Assembly (NCBI RefSeq): GCF_020707265.1
Contig: NZ_JAJFEQ010000006.1
Span: 124,001 to 188,000 of the forward strand
Length of the DNA: 64,000 bases
Direction: 5' to 3'
Source of the DNA: Massilia sp. IC2-477
Lineage (GTDB): Bacteria > Pseudomonadota > Gammaproteobacteria > Burkholderiales > Burkholderiaceae_D
In this document: positions 17,395 through 26,662 of the stretch, one piece after another
Layout: the number at the start of each line of letters is the position of its first letter
Position numbering within the stretch: position 1 is the stretch's first letter
The notes under the pieces: generated by a model
Told to the model about the DNA's origin: nothing
The model's database searches: none
What the model saw: the letters and a program-made list of their open reading frames with translations, nothing else
Program-made: the position numbers and the translations under genes

Positions 17395-19041
17395 TTACTC
17401 GACCACCCGCAGCAAATCCATCTTGCACAGCCAGGCCAGCCCGCGCAGCAGCGTCGGGCGGTCGCACGGTCCCAGCGTGTCGATCAGTTCCTCCACCTCC
17501 ACCGGGCGCGGACCGATCGCGCCGAACAGCTGCCCGAAGTCTTCCATCGTCGGCAGGGAGGCCGCGGCGAAGCGGTTGATCGCCAGCTCCCGGTACTGGT
17601 TCACCAGCGCCAGCGAGGAGTCCGGCGTCAGTTCCACCAGCGAGGCCGCCGTGAGCGGCCGCGTCGCATAGCTCGCGAACAGCTTGAAGGGATCGGGGCG
17701 GTCCGGTGCGCGCGCCGGCAGCGGCGGCGCCAGCTTCGGATCGGCGCGGCGGCGCTCGGCCAGCTCGTCCCACAGCACGCGGTAGCGCGCCAGGATCGCG
17801 CTCCAGTCGTATTCCGCCTGCGCACGCCGGCGCGCCTGCTCGCCCAGGCGGCGCCGCAGACTCCCATCGCGCACCAGCTGTCCGTAGGCCTGCGCCAGCA
17901 GCGCACCATCCACCGCCACCGCCTGGCTGGCGTGGCCGCAGTACATGTCGAAGCTGTCCACGCCATCGTCGTAGCGCAACGCCAGGTCCAGGCCCGCGCC
18001 CGGTCCCGGCATCACGGTCGGGATGCGGTAGCCGTCGACGCCGTCGCGCACCGTGTCGCGGTAGCCGTTCCAGTCCGACACCACGCAGGGCAGCCCGGCC
18101 GCCATCGCTTCGACCGGGGTCAGGCCGAAGGTTTCCTGCACATTGTCGGCGAGCGAGGTGAACACGTCCGCGGCAGCCCAGGCATCGAGCTGGGCGTCCG
18201 GCAGGCGGCCATCGAGTTCGACCAGCCGCACCGAAGGGCACAGCAGCGCCGCCGCTTCGCGAAACGCGGCCTCGATCGCTTCGCCCGCGTACCAGCCGGC
18301 GATGATCAGGTGCACGCGCCGCCCGCCCTTGTCGGCGCGTTCCAGCGCGCTGAACATCTGCTGCGGATGCGACTTGGCATGCACCGACAGGCGGCCCAGG
18401 TAGAGGAAGGCCACATCGTCGGCGCCGATGCCCATGCGCGCACGCGCCTGTTCGCGCCGCCCCGCATCCGGCGTGAAGTCCGCGCAGTGCACGCCGAGCG
18501 GGATCAAGGGCAGCTGGGGCAGCTCGAAGCGCTGAGCGGCGAGCCGCGTGCGCAGGTAGTCGGCCTGTTCCTCGACCAGCACGCGCAGGCTGTCGCGCAC
18601 CACGCGCGAGGTGCAGACGATCGCGTCCCAGCTGCGCACCGGCGCCACCAGCAAGTCGGTCACCATGCTCATCATCTCGTGCGAGGCGGTGGCATGGGTG
18701 ATGCCGCACAGGCTGTAGCGGTGCTCGCCCGCCGCCAGCCGGCGCCAGGCCAGGCGCTCGATGCCGGGACCGGGATGGTACAAGCAGCCGAAGCGCTCGA
18801 GGCGCTGCGGCGCCGAAGGCGGCACCCAGCCGATCTCGCCGTGGTAGCCATCGGCACGCAGCGCTGCTTCAAACGCCTCGGCATGGCTGCGCTCCGCGGC
18901 GAAACAGCCGATCGCGTCCCAGCCGTCGTGCCGCGCGAGTGCCTGCAACAGGCCAACGCCGGCCGATTGCCGGCCCATCAGCTTCTGGCCGGCCACAGAG
19001 AACGATTCTGGAATGTAGTGCAAGGCAAAACTGTCGGGCAT
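17395..19041 (-). CDS. GT4-like family 1 glycosyltransferase
   Basis: 548 residues. The start was chosen at MPDSFALHYIPESF because GGAGACC lies in front of that ATG; upstream in-frame codons translate to unconserved Arg/Pro-rich sequence. The C-terminal nucleotide-sugar domain has FLYLGRLSVHAKSHP and the donor-binding ETFGLTPVEAMAAGLPCVVSDWNGYRD, with the conserved E-x7-E spacing. About 120 extra C-terminal residues form a helical domain I do not recognise. The donor, acceptor and pathway are not indicated by the neighbours, so a capsule, glycan or trehalose role remains open. Confidence 0.85.
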   Translation of the reverse strand: MPDSFALHYIPESFSVAGQKLMGRQSAGVGLLQALARHDGWDAIGCFAAERSHAEAFEAALRADGYHGEIGWVPPSAPQRLERFGCLYHPGPGIERLAWRRLAAGEHRYSLCGITHATASHEMMSMVTDLLVAPVRSWDAIVCTSRVVRDSLRVLVEEQADYLRTRLAAQRFELPQLPLIPLGVHCADFTPDAGRREQARARMGIGADDVAFLYLGRLSVHAKSHPQQMFSALERADKGGRRVHLIIAGWYAGEAIEAAFREAAALLCPSVRLVELDGRLPDAQLDAWAAADVFTSLADNVQETFGLTPVEAMAAGLPCVVSDWNGYRDTVRDGVDGYRIPTVMPGPGAGLDLALRYDDGVDSFDMYCGHASQAVAVDGALLAQAYGQLVRDGSLRRRLGEQARRRAQAEYDWSAILARYRVLWDELAERRRADPKLAPPLPARAPDRPDPFKLFASYATRPLTAASLVELTPDSSLALVNQYRELAINRFAAASLPTMEDFGQLFGAIGPRPVEVEELIDTLGPCDRPTLLRGLAWLCKMDLLRVVE

Positions 19042-19368
19042 GTGGTCTCCTGCGGCCAAGCGATCCCGGGACGACGGATACCGCTGACCTGTGCCGGCCA
19101 TGATAGCGGTGGCGCCTGGAGCATGGCGCGAGCGTGGCCCTTGACGACGACAGCATGGCGGGAGCGCCATTTATTGCTCAGGAGACGCAAGGCTTTGATC
19201 TCGCACAGAACCGGCTCTAACGGGCTCATCTGGAGCCGGGCGGCCGCACTACACTTCGGAATGAATGGGGCCGCTGCCTGGCTCGCCGGTGCGCCAGGCC
19301 TTGCGCTGCGCTATGCGCGGCCGACCTGGGTACGGTCTTCGCACCGGTTACGGTAAACAGGAGGACGT
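19042..19368. other. 327-base gap between divergent genes
   Basis: It must hold the promoters of the glycosyltransferase (minus) and the barrel protein (plus), but I see no convincing -35/-10 pair. The only structure is an inverted pair CCGGCTC...GAGCCGG near 19210-19245, without a T-run. No gene is supported. Confidence 0.4.
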
Positions 19369-20028
19369 ATGAGCAACATGACCCAATGGTGCGCCCGCCT
19401 GGGCGTGAGCGCAGCCGCCACGCTGCTGTGCACCCAGGCCGGCGCCGCCGACGCGGTACGCTACTGGGGCGCGCATGCGGGCGTGAACACACCGACATCC
19501 TGGAATGCCCAGGTGGACTACGGCGCGGGCAGCTTGGCGACGGCGCGCCTGGACCTGGACCGCGGGGCGCACGCCGGCCTGGTGCTTGGCCGCCAGTCCG
19601 GACATGCGCGCTACGAGCTGGAATATGAAGCCGGCCGCATGAAGACCAAACGACTGACGATCGGGCCGCGCAGCGCGGCGCTCGGCGCGCGGGGCCGCTA
19701 CCAGGCGCTGTTCGCGAATGTCTACCGCGTCGAGCAACTGAATGAATCGATCGATGCCTTCGTCGGCGCAGGCATCGGCTGGGGGCGCGCGACCATGCCG
19801 CGGGTGGGCCTGGGGGATGGCTGCAGTTGCTTCGGCCCGGCGTCGAAGAGCGGCTTCGCATGGCAGCTGCGCGCCGGCCTGGGCTACCGCGTCTCTGCGC
19901 AGTCCAGCGTGTCGCTGCAAACCACCTGGCTCGCCCTGCCGCGTCCGGAAGCCGAAGGACCGCCTGCGGTGCGTTATGCGCGCAAGCGTTTCGGCGCGCT
20001 CACGCTGGGCTATAGCCGGCAGTTCTGA
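19369..20028 (+). CDS. Outer-membrane beta-barrel protein
   Basis: 219 residues. A signal peptide of about 26 residues ends in TQAGAADA. Alternating hydrophobic/aromatic strands follow (YELEYEAGRM, FVGAGIGWG, WQLRAGLGYRV, LTLGYSRQF) and the chain ends in the C-terminal phenylalanine required by the BAM machine. About eight strands fit a small OmpA/OmpX- or lipid-A-deacylase-like barrel. No catalytic residues are evident. The GDGCSCFG loop has two cysteines that could form a disulfide. AGGAGG precedes the ATG. Neighbours give no functional hint. Confidence 0.75.
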   Translation: MSNMTQWCARLGVSAAATLLCTQAGAADAVRYWGAHAGVNTPTSWNAQVDYGAGSLATARLDLDRGAHAGLVLGRQSGHARYELEYEAGRMKTKRLTIGPRSAALGARGRYQALFANVYRVEQLNESIDAFVGAGIGWGRATMPRVGLGDGCSCFGPASKSGFAWQLRAGLGYRVSAQSSVSLQTTWLALPRPEAEGPPAVRYARKRFGALTLGYSRQF

Positions 20029-20060
20029 GGCGCCGGCCAGGATCGACGGCGGCTGAAACC

Positions 20061-20822
20061 TCAGCCGCCGCCGCAGCCGCCGCCACAGCCGCCACCGCAG
20101 CCACTGCCGCCATCGCCGCAGCCGGCGTCGCCGTCGCAGCCAGCAGCGGCGCCGCCGGCATCCCCGGATGCGTCGCGCGCTTCCCGGGCCTGGGCATACT
20201 CGGCCTGGCTGATCAAGCCTGCCTGCAGCAAGGCGGTTGGCATCAAGGCCCTCGGAAAGCTGGGGCGCCCGGCCGGACGCCCCAGCTGGTCGAGCGGCGA
20301 GCAGGCAACCCGGCCGCCAATGACCCGGTATCCAAAACCGCTTGGCATGCCGAGCTGTAAATCCAGGGTGAACAGGCGCGGCAGGTCGGGGCCGGCGGGC
20401 GACTTCGATGCACGGCGGCGTGCCTGCACCAGGCAGGTCGCGAGCGCCCCGCCCATCGCCCCTTGCATGCGCGCCTTCTCGAGGTGCGGGATGGTTTTGC
20501 CGAAATGGCGGGTGCAGAAGCGGTCAAGGCCTGACGCGTCCATGCGCGCCCAGGCGTGCCAGACCGAGTCTGCCGCACGCGAGGGCAGCGCGCAGGGCCT
20601 GCCGGCGGCGGCGGCGCAGTCGAAGAAGATCATCAGGCCTTCGGCCGACTGGGCATAGAAGGAAGCGTCGCGCGGAATGCCGGGAAACTCACGGTGGGCC
20701 GTCTCTGCCCAATAGGGAAAGAGCGCGGGCGGTAGCTCCGCCAGTACCGCGGCATAGGTCGATTGGGCGAATTCCCACTCCACGGTGCGCGCCACCGCGC
20801 GCGGCGTATCCCTCACGTTCAT
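20061..20822 (-). CDS. GRDP-like protein with Gly/Cys-rich tail
   Basis: 253 residues. The N-terminal two-thirds resemble 'glycine-rich domain-containing protein' homologues: PSRAADSVWHAWARMD followed by LDRFCTRHFGKTIPH, matching the WH...FC..xFG..xxH pattern remembered from that family. The last 35 residues are almost only Gly, Cys, Asp and Ala, ending in CGGGCGGGCGGG. Comparable Gly/Cys tails occur in several bacterial families of unknown function and may bind metal. The start has GGAGG in front of the ATG. There is no signal peptide. Function unknown. Confidence 0.65.
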   Translation of the reverse strand: MNVRDTPRAVARTVEWEFAQSTYAAVLAELPPALFPYWAETAHREFPGIPRDASFYAQSAEGLMIFFDCAAAAGRPCALPSRAADSVWHAWARMDASGLDRFCTRHFGKTIPHLEKARMQGAMGGALATCLVQARRRASKSPAGPDLPRLFTLDLQLGMPSGFGYRVIGGRVACSPLDQLGRPAGRPSFPRALMPTALLQAGLISQAEYAQAREARDASGDAGGAAAGCDGDAGCGDGGSGCGGGCGGGCGGG

Positions 20823-20892
20823 TGCATCCTCCGTTATGGCGATCCGGACACCTTATTCTAGGCCAGCCCGGCGGATGATGACCGGGCTCAAC

Positions 20893-20919
20893 AACAAAAA
20901 CCCGTCTTGCGACGGGTCC
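20893..20919 (-). terminator. Terminator of the cytochrome c-PQQ dehydrogenase gene
   Basis: On the minus strand ACCCGTC pairs with GACGGGT around GCAA and is followed by TTTTTGTTGTT. It lies about 10 bases after the stop. Confidence 0.85.
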
Positions 20920-20929
20920 GTGGGGAGCT

Positions 20930-22627
20930 TCAGCGCTGCCGCGCGATGCGCCAGACAGTGCCGCCGGCGTCGTCGACCACCAGCAGTGCGCCATCCGCCG
21001 CCACTTCGACAGCGGCCGGACGGCCCCAGACGTCACGGTCGCTCAGTACCATGCCGCTCATGAAGTCCTGGTACTGACCGGTCGGCACGCCGTTCTTCAT
21101 GAACACGCGCACCACCTTGTAGCCGGTGCGCACGCCGCGGTTCCAGGAGCCGTGCAGGGCCACGAAGACGTCACCTTCGTACTCCTTCGGGAAAGCGTTC
21201 TTCGCGCCCTTCGGGGCCTGGTAGACCACCATGCCGAGCGGCGCCGAGTGCGACTGGATCAGCACGTCCGGCACGATCGTCTTGCCCTTCAGGTCGGGGC
21301 GCTGGCCCTTCAGGCGCGGGTCTTCGTTGTCGCCGATGTAGTACCACGGCCAGCCGTAGAAGCCGCCCTGCTTCACGCGCGTGAGGTAGTCCGGCGGCAG
21401 GTTGTCGCCCAGCGCATCGCGCTCGTTCACGGTGCACATCACGTCGCCGGTGCCGGGGTAGACCAGCATGCCGACACAGTTGCGCAGGCCGGTGGCGTAG
21501 GTGCGGCGGTTCTTGCCGTCCACATCGAAGGCCATGACGGTGGCGCGGTCGGTCTCCACGCCCCAGGCGCCGCCCACGCCATGTTTCGCTTCCCACTGCG
21601 GCAGCGGCTCGGGCGCCGTCGCGCCGATCTCGGTGGCGACATTGGTGGCCGAGCCGATCGACAGCAGCAGGGTTTTGCCATCCTGCGAGAATGCCAGCGT
21701 GCGGGTGGTGTGGCCGCCGCTGGTGTCGGACAGCTGCGCCACCACGGTTTCCGGCGCGCTGCGGGCCTTCAGGTCGCCGTTGCGGTACGGGATCCGCACG
21801 ATCGAATTGATGTTGGCGACGTACAGGTATTGCGGATTGGCGCCGGACGGCCAGAAGGCCATGCCGTAGGGGCGGCTCAAGCCGGTGGCGAAGACTTCCG
21901 GGGTGGCGCCCGATGCGCCGTCCCTGGCGCGCACCACCTTGATGTCGCCCTTGGCGGTGGCGGCCAGGAAGATGTCGCCGTTCGGCGCACGCAGCGCCAC
22001 GCGCGGCTTGTCCGCGTCGCTGGCAAAGACGCTCACCGCGAAGCCCTGCGGCACGGTCGGCATGCTGCCGTTCGGACGCGCCTCCACGCGCGGGCCGTTG
22101 CCGGCGCTGCTGGTGGCGAAAGGCGGCGGCAGGTCCGAGAGCTTGATGTGGTGGATGCGGCCGGGCTGGTTGTCATCCCAGGAGCCGGTGCGCTCCGCGG
22201 CGGTGGCGGGCTTCGCCGCGGCCGGCGCGGCCGCAGCAGCGGGACCCTGCAGGCTGGCGAGATAGTCGACCAGCGCGGCGCGGGTTTGCTTGTCGGGCAC
22301 GCCGACCGGCATCGTGGTGCCCGGCACGTTCTTGGCCGGATCGAGCAGGAACAGGTCCAGTTCTTCGCGGGTCCAGGTCTTGCCGGCGGCGCCGGCTTTC
22401 ACCAGCGCGGCGGAATAGTTATAGCCGGGGACGGAAGCCGCCTTGCGCCCAAGGACACGGAACAGGCCCGGGCCGGCGCGCGAGGACAGGTTCGCGTCCA
22501 CGCTGTGGCAACTGGCGCAGTTGTTCTGGAAGGTGGTCTGGCCGGCGGTCGGCGCCGCATGGGCGCTGGACAGCGCCGCCAGGCTGGCGAGCAGCGCTGC
22601 ATGCAGCGTCAGGGTCTTGGCTTGCAA
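20930..22627 (-). CDS. Cytochrome c-PQQ-dependent sugar (sorbosone-type) dehydrogenase
   Basis: 565 residues, probably periplasmic. I place the start at a TTG (22627-22625): AGGAG lies seven bases before it, and the product then begins with a clean signal peptide ending SSAHAAP. An in-frame ATG at 22663 would add an unlikely 12-residue leader. Domain 1 (about 30-120) is a class I cytochrome c with CASCH and an axial methionine in TTMPVG. Domain 2 is a six-bladed PQQ-type propeller like soluble aldose/sorbosone dehydrogenases, with LSRPYGMAFWPSG and FVALHGSWNRG. Fusion to its own cytochrome suggests direct electron delivery to the respiratory chain. It follows a GH5 gene by 60 bases. Confidence 0.85.
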   Translation of the reverse strand: MQAKTLTLHAALLASLAALSSAHAAPTAGQTTFQNNCASCHSVDANLSSRAGPGLFRVLGRKAASVPGYNYSAALVKAGAAGKTWTREELDLFLLDPAKNVPGTTMPVGVPDKQTRAALVDYLASLQGPAAAAAPAAAKPATAAERTGSWDDNQPGRIHHIKLSDLPPPFATSSAGNGPRVEARPNGSMPTVPQGFAVSVFASDADKPRVALRAPNGDIFLAATAKGDIKVVRARDGASGATPEVFATGLSRPYGMAFWPSGANPQYLYVANINSIVRIPYRNGDLKARSAPETVVAQLSDTSGGHTTRTLAFSQDGKTLLLSIGSATNVATEIGATAPEPLPQWEAKHGVGGAWGVETDRATVMAFDVDGKNRRTYATGLRNCVGMLVYPGTGDVMCTVNERDALGDNLPPDYLTRVKQGGFYGWPWYYIGDNEDPRLKGQRPDLKGKTIVPDVLIQSHSAPLGMVVYQAPKGAKNAFPKEYEGDVFVALHGSWNRGVRTGYKVVRVFMKNGVPTGQYQDFMSGMVLSDRDVWGRPAAVEVAADGALLVVDDAGGTVWRIARQR

Positions 22628-22687
22628 AGGGGTTCTCCTATTGTGGAAATGCGAACTGGACAATGCGGCATCATACCCGCGCGCCTC

Positions 22688-24028
22688 TTATTCTGCCCCG
22701 GGCGCGAACGGACCCGGCGGCGTCGCGCTGGTCATCCAGCGCTGCAGCGGACCGTGCGGCTCGTAGCGCAGGGTACCGAACAGCCGGAACAGCGCTTCGA
22801 TACGTGTTTTTGACGCCGTATGGAAGTCCAGCGGCGGCACCAGCGCACCTTCTGCATTCGTCACCATGCCCCAGGTGCCCTGGCCGTGGCCGCCCTTGTT
22901 GCTCACGTATTTATAGGACCAGGCGGTGGCGGCCCAACCCAGCTTCGCGTAGGTATCGAAGCTGGCGCGCGCCACCTGGCCGCCCAGTTCGAGGCCCATG
23001 CTGGCCCAGGGCTGGATCTCGCCCAGGTAGAAGGGCGTGTCGAGCGCCTGGATGCGGCGGTCCCACTCGCACACGGTGTTCGGGCCGCCCGGTTCGCAGC
23101 GCAGCCAGGCGCGGTGCACCTCACGGCCGGCCGTGCTCCAGCCGAAGTGGCCCGGGTAGGGATGCATCTCGAAGGCGACGTTGCGCATGCCTTTGTCGGA
23201 TGGCTTGCCATAGGCCTGGATGTCGTCCTTGACGTGGCCGGGCAGGATGATGACGTGGTTCGGATCGACCGCGCGCACCGCCTGGTACAGGGTCTCGACC
23301 ACGGCGGCCATATTGGCCGAGTCGGTGCCCCAGGGCTCGTTCAGCAGGCTGTAGCCGGCAACCGAAGGACGGTCGCGGTAGCGGCCTGCCACCTGCTGCC
23401 ACAGCCACACGGTGCGCTGCTGGTATTCCGGCACGCTCCAGTACTGGTTGCGGCCGGCGCAGCCGCTGTGGTGTTCCCAGCCCTGGCTGCCCGCGGCGCC
23501 GTGCAGGTCGAGGATGACGTAGATGCCGCGCCGTTCGGCCTGTTCGATGGCCCAGTCCAGGTAATGCCAGGCGTCGGCACGCAGTGTGCCTGGCTTCTTC
23601 TCGTCTTCGACCACCGTGTGGATGAAGGGAATGCGCACCAGGTTGACGCCGAAGGCGGCCAGGCGGTCCCAATCCTGGCCCGTCATCCAGTTGTCGCGAA
23701 AGAGCTTCATCAGGCGCTCGCGCTCGGGGTAGCCGAAGCGCCGGTCCAGGGCCGCCTCGAGCTTGCACTGGTCGTCGATGCCATTGCTGCCCTGCCCCAT
23801 CATCCAGAACTCGTTGATCAGCCAGTTGCCGAGGTTGGCGCCCCTCAAGACGATGGGCTTGCCGTCCGCCGTGACCCAGCGGGCGCCCTGGGCGCGCACC
23901 ATCTGGCCGGGGTCCGCGATCCTGGCGCCAGCCTGGGCCGCCGTCGCCGGCATCGAGGCCGCGAGTATCGCCACCAGCATGGCGCGCGCCGCGCCGGGTC
24001 CGATTTGCCTGCTCCTGCGCAAATGCAT
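22688..24028 (-). CDS. Secreted glycoside hydrolase family 5 (glucanase-like)
   Basis: 446 residues with an N-terminal signal peptide (about 1-33, ending AAQAGA). The catalytic domain opens with LRGANLGNWLINEFW, as in exo-beta-1,3-glucanase-like GH5 enzymes. The acid/base glutamate lies in SLLNEPWGTDS, and the nucleophile is the glutamate in FYLGEIQPWAS; VILDLHGAAGSQ precedes them. Retaining hydrolysis of beta-glucans or related glycans is expected; the precise linkage cannot be told. AGGAGG lies before the ATG. The cytochrome-linked sugar dehydrogenase follows on the same strand, which would let released sugars be oxidised in the periplasm. Confidence 0.85.
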   Translation of the reverse strand: MHLRRSRQIGPGAARAMLVAILAASMPATAAQAGARIADPGQMVRAQGARWVTADGKPIVLRGANLGNWLINEFWMMGQGSNGIDDQCKLEAALDRRFGYPERERLMKLFRDNWMTGQDWDRLAAFGVNLVRIPFIHTVVEDEKKPGTLRADAWHYLDWAIEQAERRGIYVILDLHGAAGSQGWEHHSGCAGRNQYWSVPEYQQRTVWLWQQVAGRYRDRPSVAGYSLLNEPWGTDSANMAAVVETLYQAVRAVDPNHVIILPGHVKDDIQAYGKPSDKGMRNVAFEMHPYPGHFGWSTAGREVHRAWLRCEPGGPNTVCEWDRRIQALDTPFYLGEIQPWASMGLELGGQVARASFDTYAKLGWAATAWSYKYVSNKGGHGQGTWGMVTNAEGALVPPLDFHTASKTRIEALFRLFGTLRYEPHGPLQRWMTSATPPGPFAPGAE

Positions 24029-24157
24029 CCTTGCCTCCTGGTCTCAGCTGTTCACTGGAAGCGTTCCCATCTCATCTGGAAGCATAGCATCCAGCGCCCC
24101 TGCCATGGTGGATTTGCTAGGTCCCGGTATCGCGTGTCGGGCCACGCAGGCGAACGC

Positions 24158-24163
24158 TATAAT
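24158..24163 (+). promoter_or_regulatory. Possible -10 box of the hybrid kinase gene
   Basis: A perfect TATAAT, about 23 bases upstream of the ATG at 24186. The -35 region (TGTCGG, 17 bases upstream) is poor, so this is tentative. The implied leader is very short. Confidence 0.4.
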
Positions 24164-24185
24164 GCTCAAAAACTGTTCAAAAGAT

Positions 24186-26654
24186 ATGGCGCTGAGACCA
24201 ATGCAAGCAGACGAGCCGGGCAAAGAATCCTTGCATGCCGAGCTCGCCCGCTACCGGTTCATTACCGGACTCGACGACGCCATCCGCCTGCTCACCGATC
24301 CCGAGCAGATCGCCGGCACCGCCGCGCGCCTGCTGGGCGAACACCTTGGCGCGGACCGCTGCGCCTATGCCTACGTCAGCGAAGACGAAGGCAGCTTTAC
24401 CCTGACCGGCAACTACACCAATGGCCTGGACAGCATCGTCGGACGCTACCAGCTGGCGGCCTTCGGCGCCGCATTCACACGCCTGAACCGCGCCGGCCTG
24501 CCCTATGTCGTCACGGATGCCAAGAGCGACGACCGGGTCCGGGACGTGCTGCAGGCCTATCGCGATACCGGCATCCGCGCGGTCATCTCCGTCCCCGTGA
24601 TCAAGGGAGACCGCTGGGTGGCCGGCATGGCCCTGCACCAATCGCAGCCGCGCGAGTGGCAGGAACATGACATCAGGCTGCTGGAGGCGGTCGCGAACCG
24701 CTGCTGGGAATCGATCGAGCGCAGCCGCATCGCCATCGAGCTGCGCGCGGCCGAGGAGCGCGTGCGCAGCAGCCACGATTACCTGCGCCTGCTGATCGAC
24801 TGCACTGAAGAAGGCTTTTATTCGGTCGACCGCGACGGCGTCACGATCATGTGCAACGCGGCCTTCCTCAAGATGCTGGGATTCCGGCATGAGGACGAAG
24901 CCATCGGCAAGAAGCTGCACGATGTGATCCATCACTCGCACCCGGACGGCGCGCATTACTGCGTCGCGGACTGCCCGATCTACCGCGCCGCCCAGTTCGG
25001 GGTGCCGGCCGTGGTCGAGGACGAACTGTTCTTCCGGCTGGACGGTTCCAGCTTCCCCGTCGAGTACCGTGCCCGCCCGGTGTGGCGCGACGGACAACTG
25101 GAGGGCGCGGTCTGCACCTTTGTCGACCTGACCCAGCGCCGGCGCACCGAAGACGCGCTGCGCAAGAGCGAGATCCACCTGCAGTCGGTGTTCCACCAGA
25201 GCGCGGCCGGCATCTGCGAAACCGACCTGGGAGGACGTATCCTGCAGGTCAACGACCGTTATTGCGAGATCCTGGGACGCACGCGCGAAGAGCTGCTCGC
25301 GATCCGCATGCAGGACATCACGCATCCCGACGACCTGGCCCAGAACGTCCCGTTGTTCAAGCGCGCGGTAGCCACCGGCGAGGCCTTCGAGATCGAAAAG
25401 CGCTACCTCCGTCCGGACGGCAGCTTTATCTGGGTCAGCAATACGGTAAGTCTGATCCGCGTCCCCGGCGGCCCCGCCGTCGACAGCATCCTTGCGGTCT
25501 GCATCGACATCAGCAAGCGCAAGCGCGCCGAGGAAGCCTTGCGCGAAGCCGACCGCCGCAAGGACGAATTTCTGGCCATGCTGGCGCATGAGCTGCGCAA
25601 CCCGATGGCCCCGATCCGCGCCGCCGCCGACCTGCTCGAGACAAGAGAGCTGCCTCCCGAACAGCGCCGCCGCACCAGCCAGATCATCTCACGCCAGGTG
25701 CGGCACATGACCGGCCTGGTGGACGACCTGCTGGATGTCTCGCGCGTGACACGCGGCCTGGTGGAGCTGCAGAAGACCCGGCTGGACGCGAAGCAGGTCA
25801 TCGCCGACGCCATCGAACAGACCCGCCCGCTGATGGAAGCCAAGCGCCATCGGCTGGTGGTGGAACTGGCATCCGATGCCGCCCAGGTGCTGGGCGACCA
25901 CAAGCGCCTGGTGCAGGTGCTGAGCAACCTGCTCAATAACGCGGCCAAGTACACGCCCGCGGGCGGGCGTATCGCCGTGACGATGGGAACGAGCGATGCG
26001 CAGGTGCTGCTGGAAGTGGCCGACAACGGCATCGGTATCGCGCCCGAACTGCAGGGACGCGTGTTCGACCTGTTCGCCCAGGCCGACCGCAGCGTCGACC
26101 GTTCGCAGGGCGGCCTCGGCATCGGCCTGGCCCTGGTGAAAAGCCTGGTGGACCTGCATGGCGGCAGCGTCATTTGCCGCAGCGAAGGCGAAGGCCAGGG
26201 TAGCCGCTTCATCGTCACCCTGCCGCGTGCCGCCGGACAGGAAGCGCCTGTGCGGGCGCAGGAAGAAGCAGCGCCGGCGGTGCCGGCGGGCAGACGGCGC
26301 ATCCTGGTAGTCGACGACAACGTCGATGCGGCGCAGATGCTGGGCATGTGCCTGGAAGCGGCAGGCCACGAAGTCATGCTCGAATACAGTCCGTTGCCGG
26401 CGCTCGAGCGGGCCAGACTCGTGCGCCCCGAGATCTGCATCCTCGACATCGGCCTGCCCGGGATCGACGGCAACGAGCTGGCGCGCCGCCTGCGGGCGCA
26501 GCCGGAAACCAGCGGAGCGACCCTGATCGCCCTGACGGGATACGGGCAGGAGCAGGACCGCTGCAGCGCCCTGGCGGCGGGCTTCGACCACCACCTGGTC
26601 AAGCCGGTCGCGGCGCCCGAGTTGCTGGCGCTGGTCGCCAAGGCGTCGCGCTAG
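24186..26654 (+). CDS. Soluble hybrid histidine kinase (GAF-PAS-PAS-HK-REC)
   Basis: 822 residues from the ATG at 24186; an ATG at 24201 is also possible and neither has a clear ribosome site. No transmembrane helix is seen. Order: GAF (about 25-180), PAS (about 200-320, with a Cys/His-rich HSHPDGAHYCVADCP segment), PAS (about 330-450), HisKA with the phospho-histidine at 468 (AMLAHELRNPMAP), HATPase_c with N-box NLLNNAAKY and GLGIGLALVKSLVDLHGG, and a C-terminal receiver with phospho-aspartate at 754 (ICILDIGLPG) and lysine in HLVKP. It senses a cytoplasmic or diffusible signal through GAF/PAS. No partner regulator or output gene is adjacent. Confidence 0.93.
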   Translation: MALRPMQADEPGKESLHAELARYRFITGLDDAIRLLTDPEQIAGTAARLLGEHLGADRCAYAYVSEDEGSFTLTGNYTNGLDSIVGRYQLAAFGAAFTRLNRAGLPYVVTDAKSDDRVRDVLQAYRDTGIRAVISVPVIKGDRWVAGMALHQSQPREWQEHDIRLLEAVANRCWESIERSRIAIELRAAEERVRSSHDYLRLLIDCTEEGFYSVDRDGVTIMCNAAFLKMLGFRHEDEAIGKKLHDVIHHSHPDGAHYCVADCPIYRAAQFGVPAVVEDELFFRLDGSSFPVEYRARPVWRDGQLEGAVCTFVDLTQRRRTEDALRKSEIHLQSVFHQSAAGICETDLGGRILQVNDRYCEILGRTREELLAIRMQDITHPDDLAQNVPLFKRAVATGEAFEIEKRYLRPDGSFIWVSNTVSLIRVPGGPAVDSILAVCIDISKRKRAEEALREADRRKDEFLAMLAHELRNPMAPIRAAADLLETRELPPEQRRRTSQIISRQVRHMTGLVDDLLDVSRVTRGLVELQKTRLDAKQVIADAIEQTRPLMEAKRHRLVVELASDAAQVLGDHKRLVQVLSNLLNNAAKYTPAGGRIAVTMGTSDAQVLLEVADNGIGIAPELQGRVFDLFAQADRSVDRSQGGLGIGLALVKSLVDLHGGSVICRSEGEGQGSRFIVTLPRAAGQEAPVRAQEEAAPAVPAGRRRILVVDDNVDAAQMLGMCLEAAGHEVMLEYSPLPALERARLVRPEICILDIGLPGIDGNELARRLRAQPETSGATLIALTGYGQEQDRCSALAAGFDHHLVKPVAAPELLALVAKASR

Positions 26655-26662
26655 CGCCGGCT

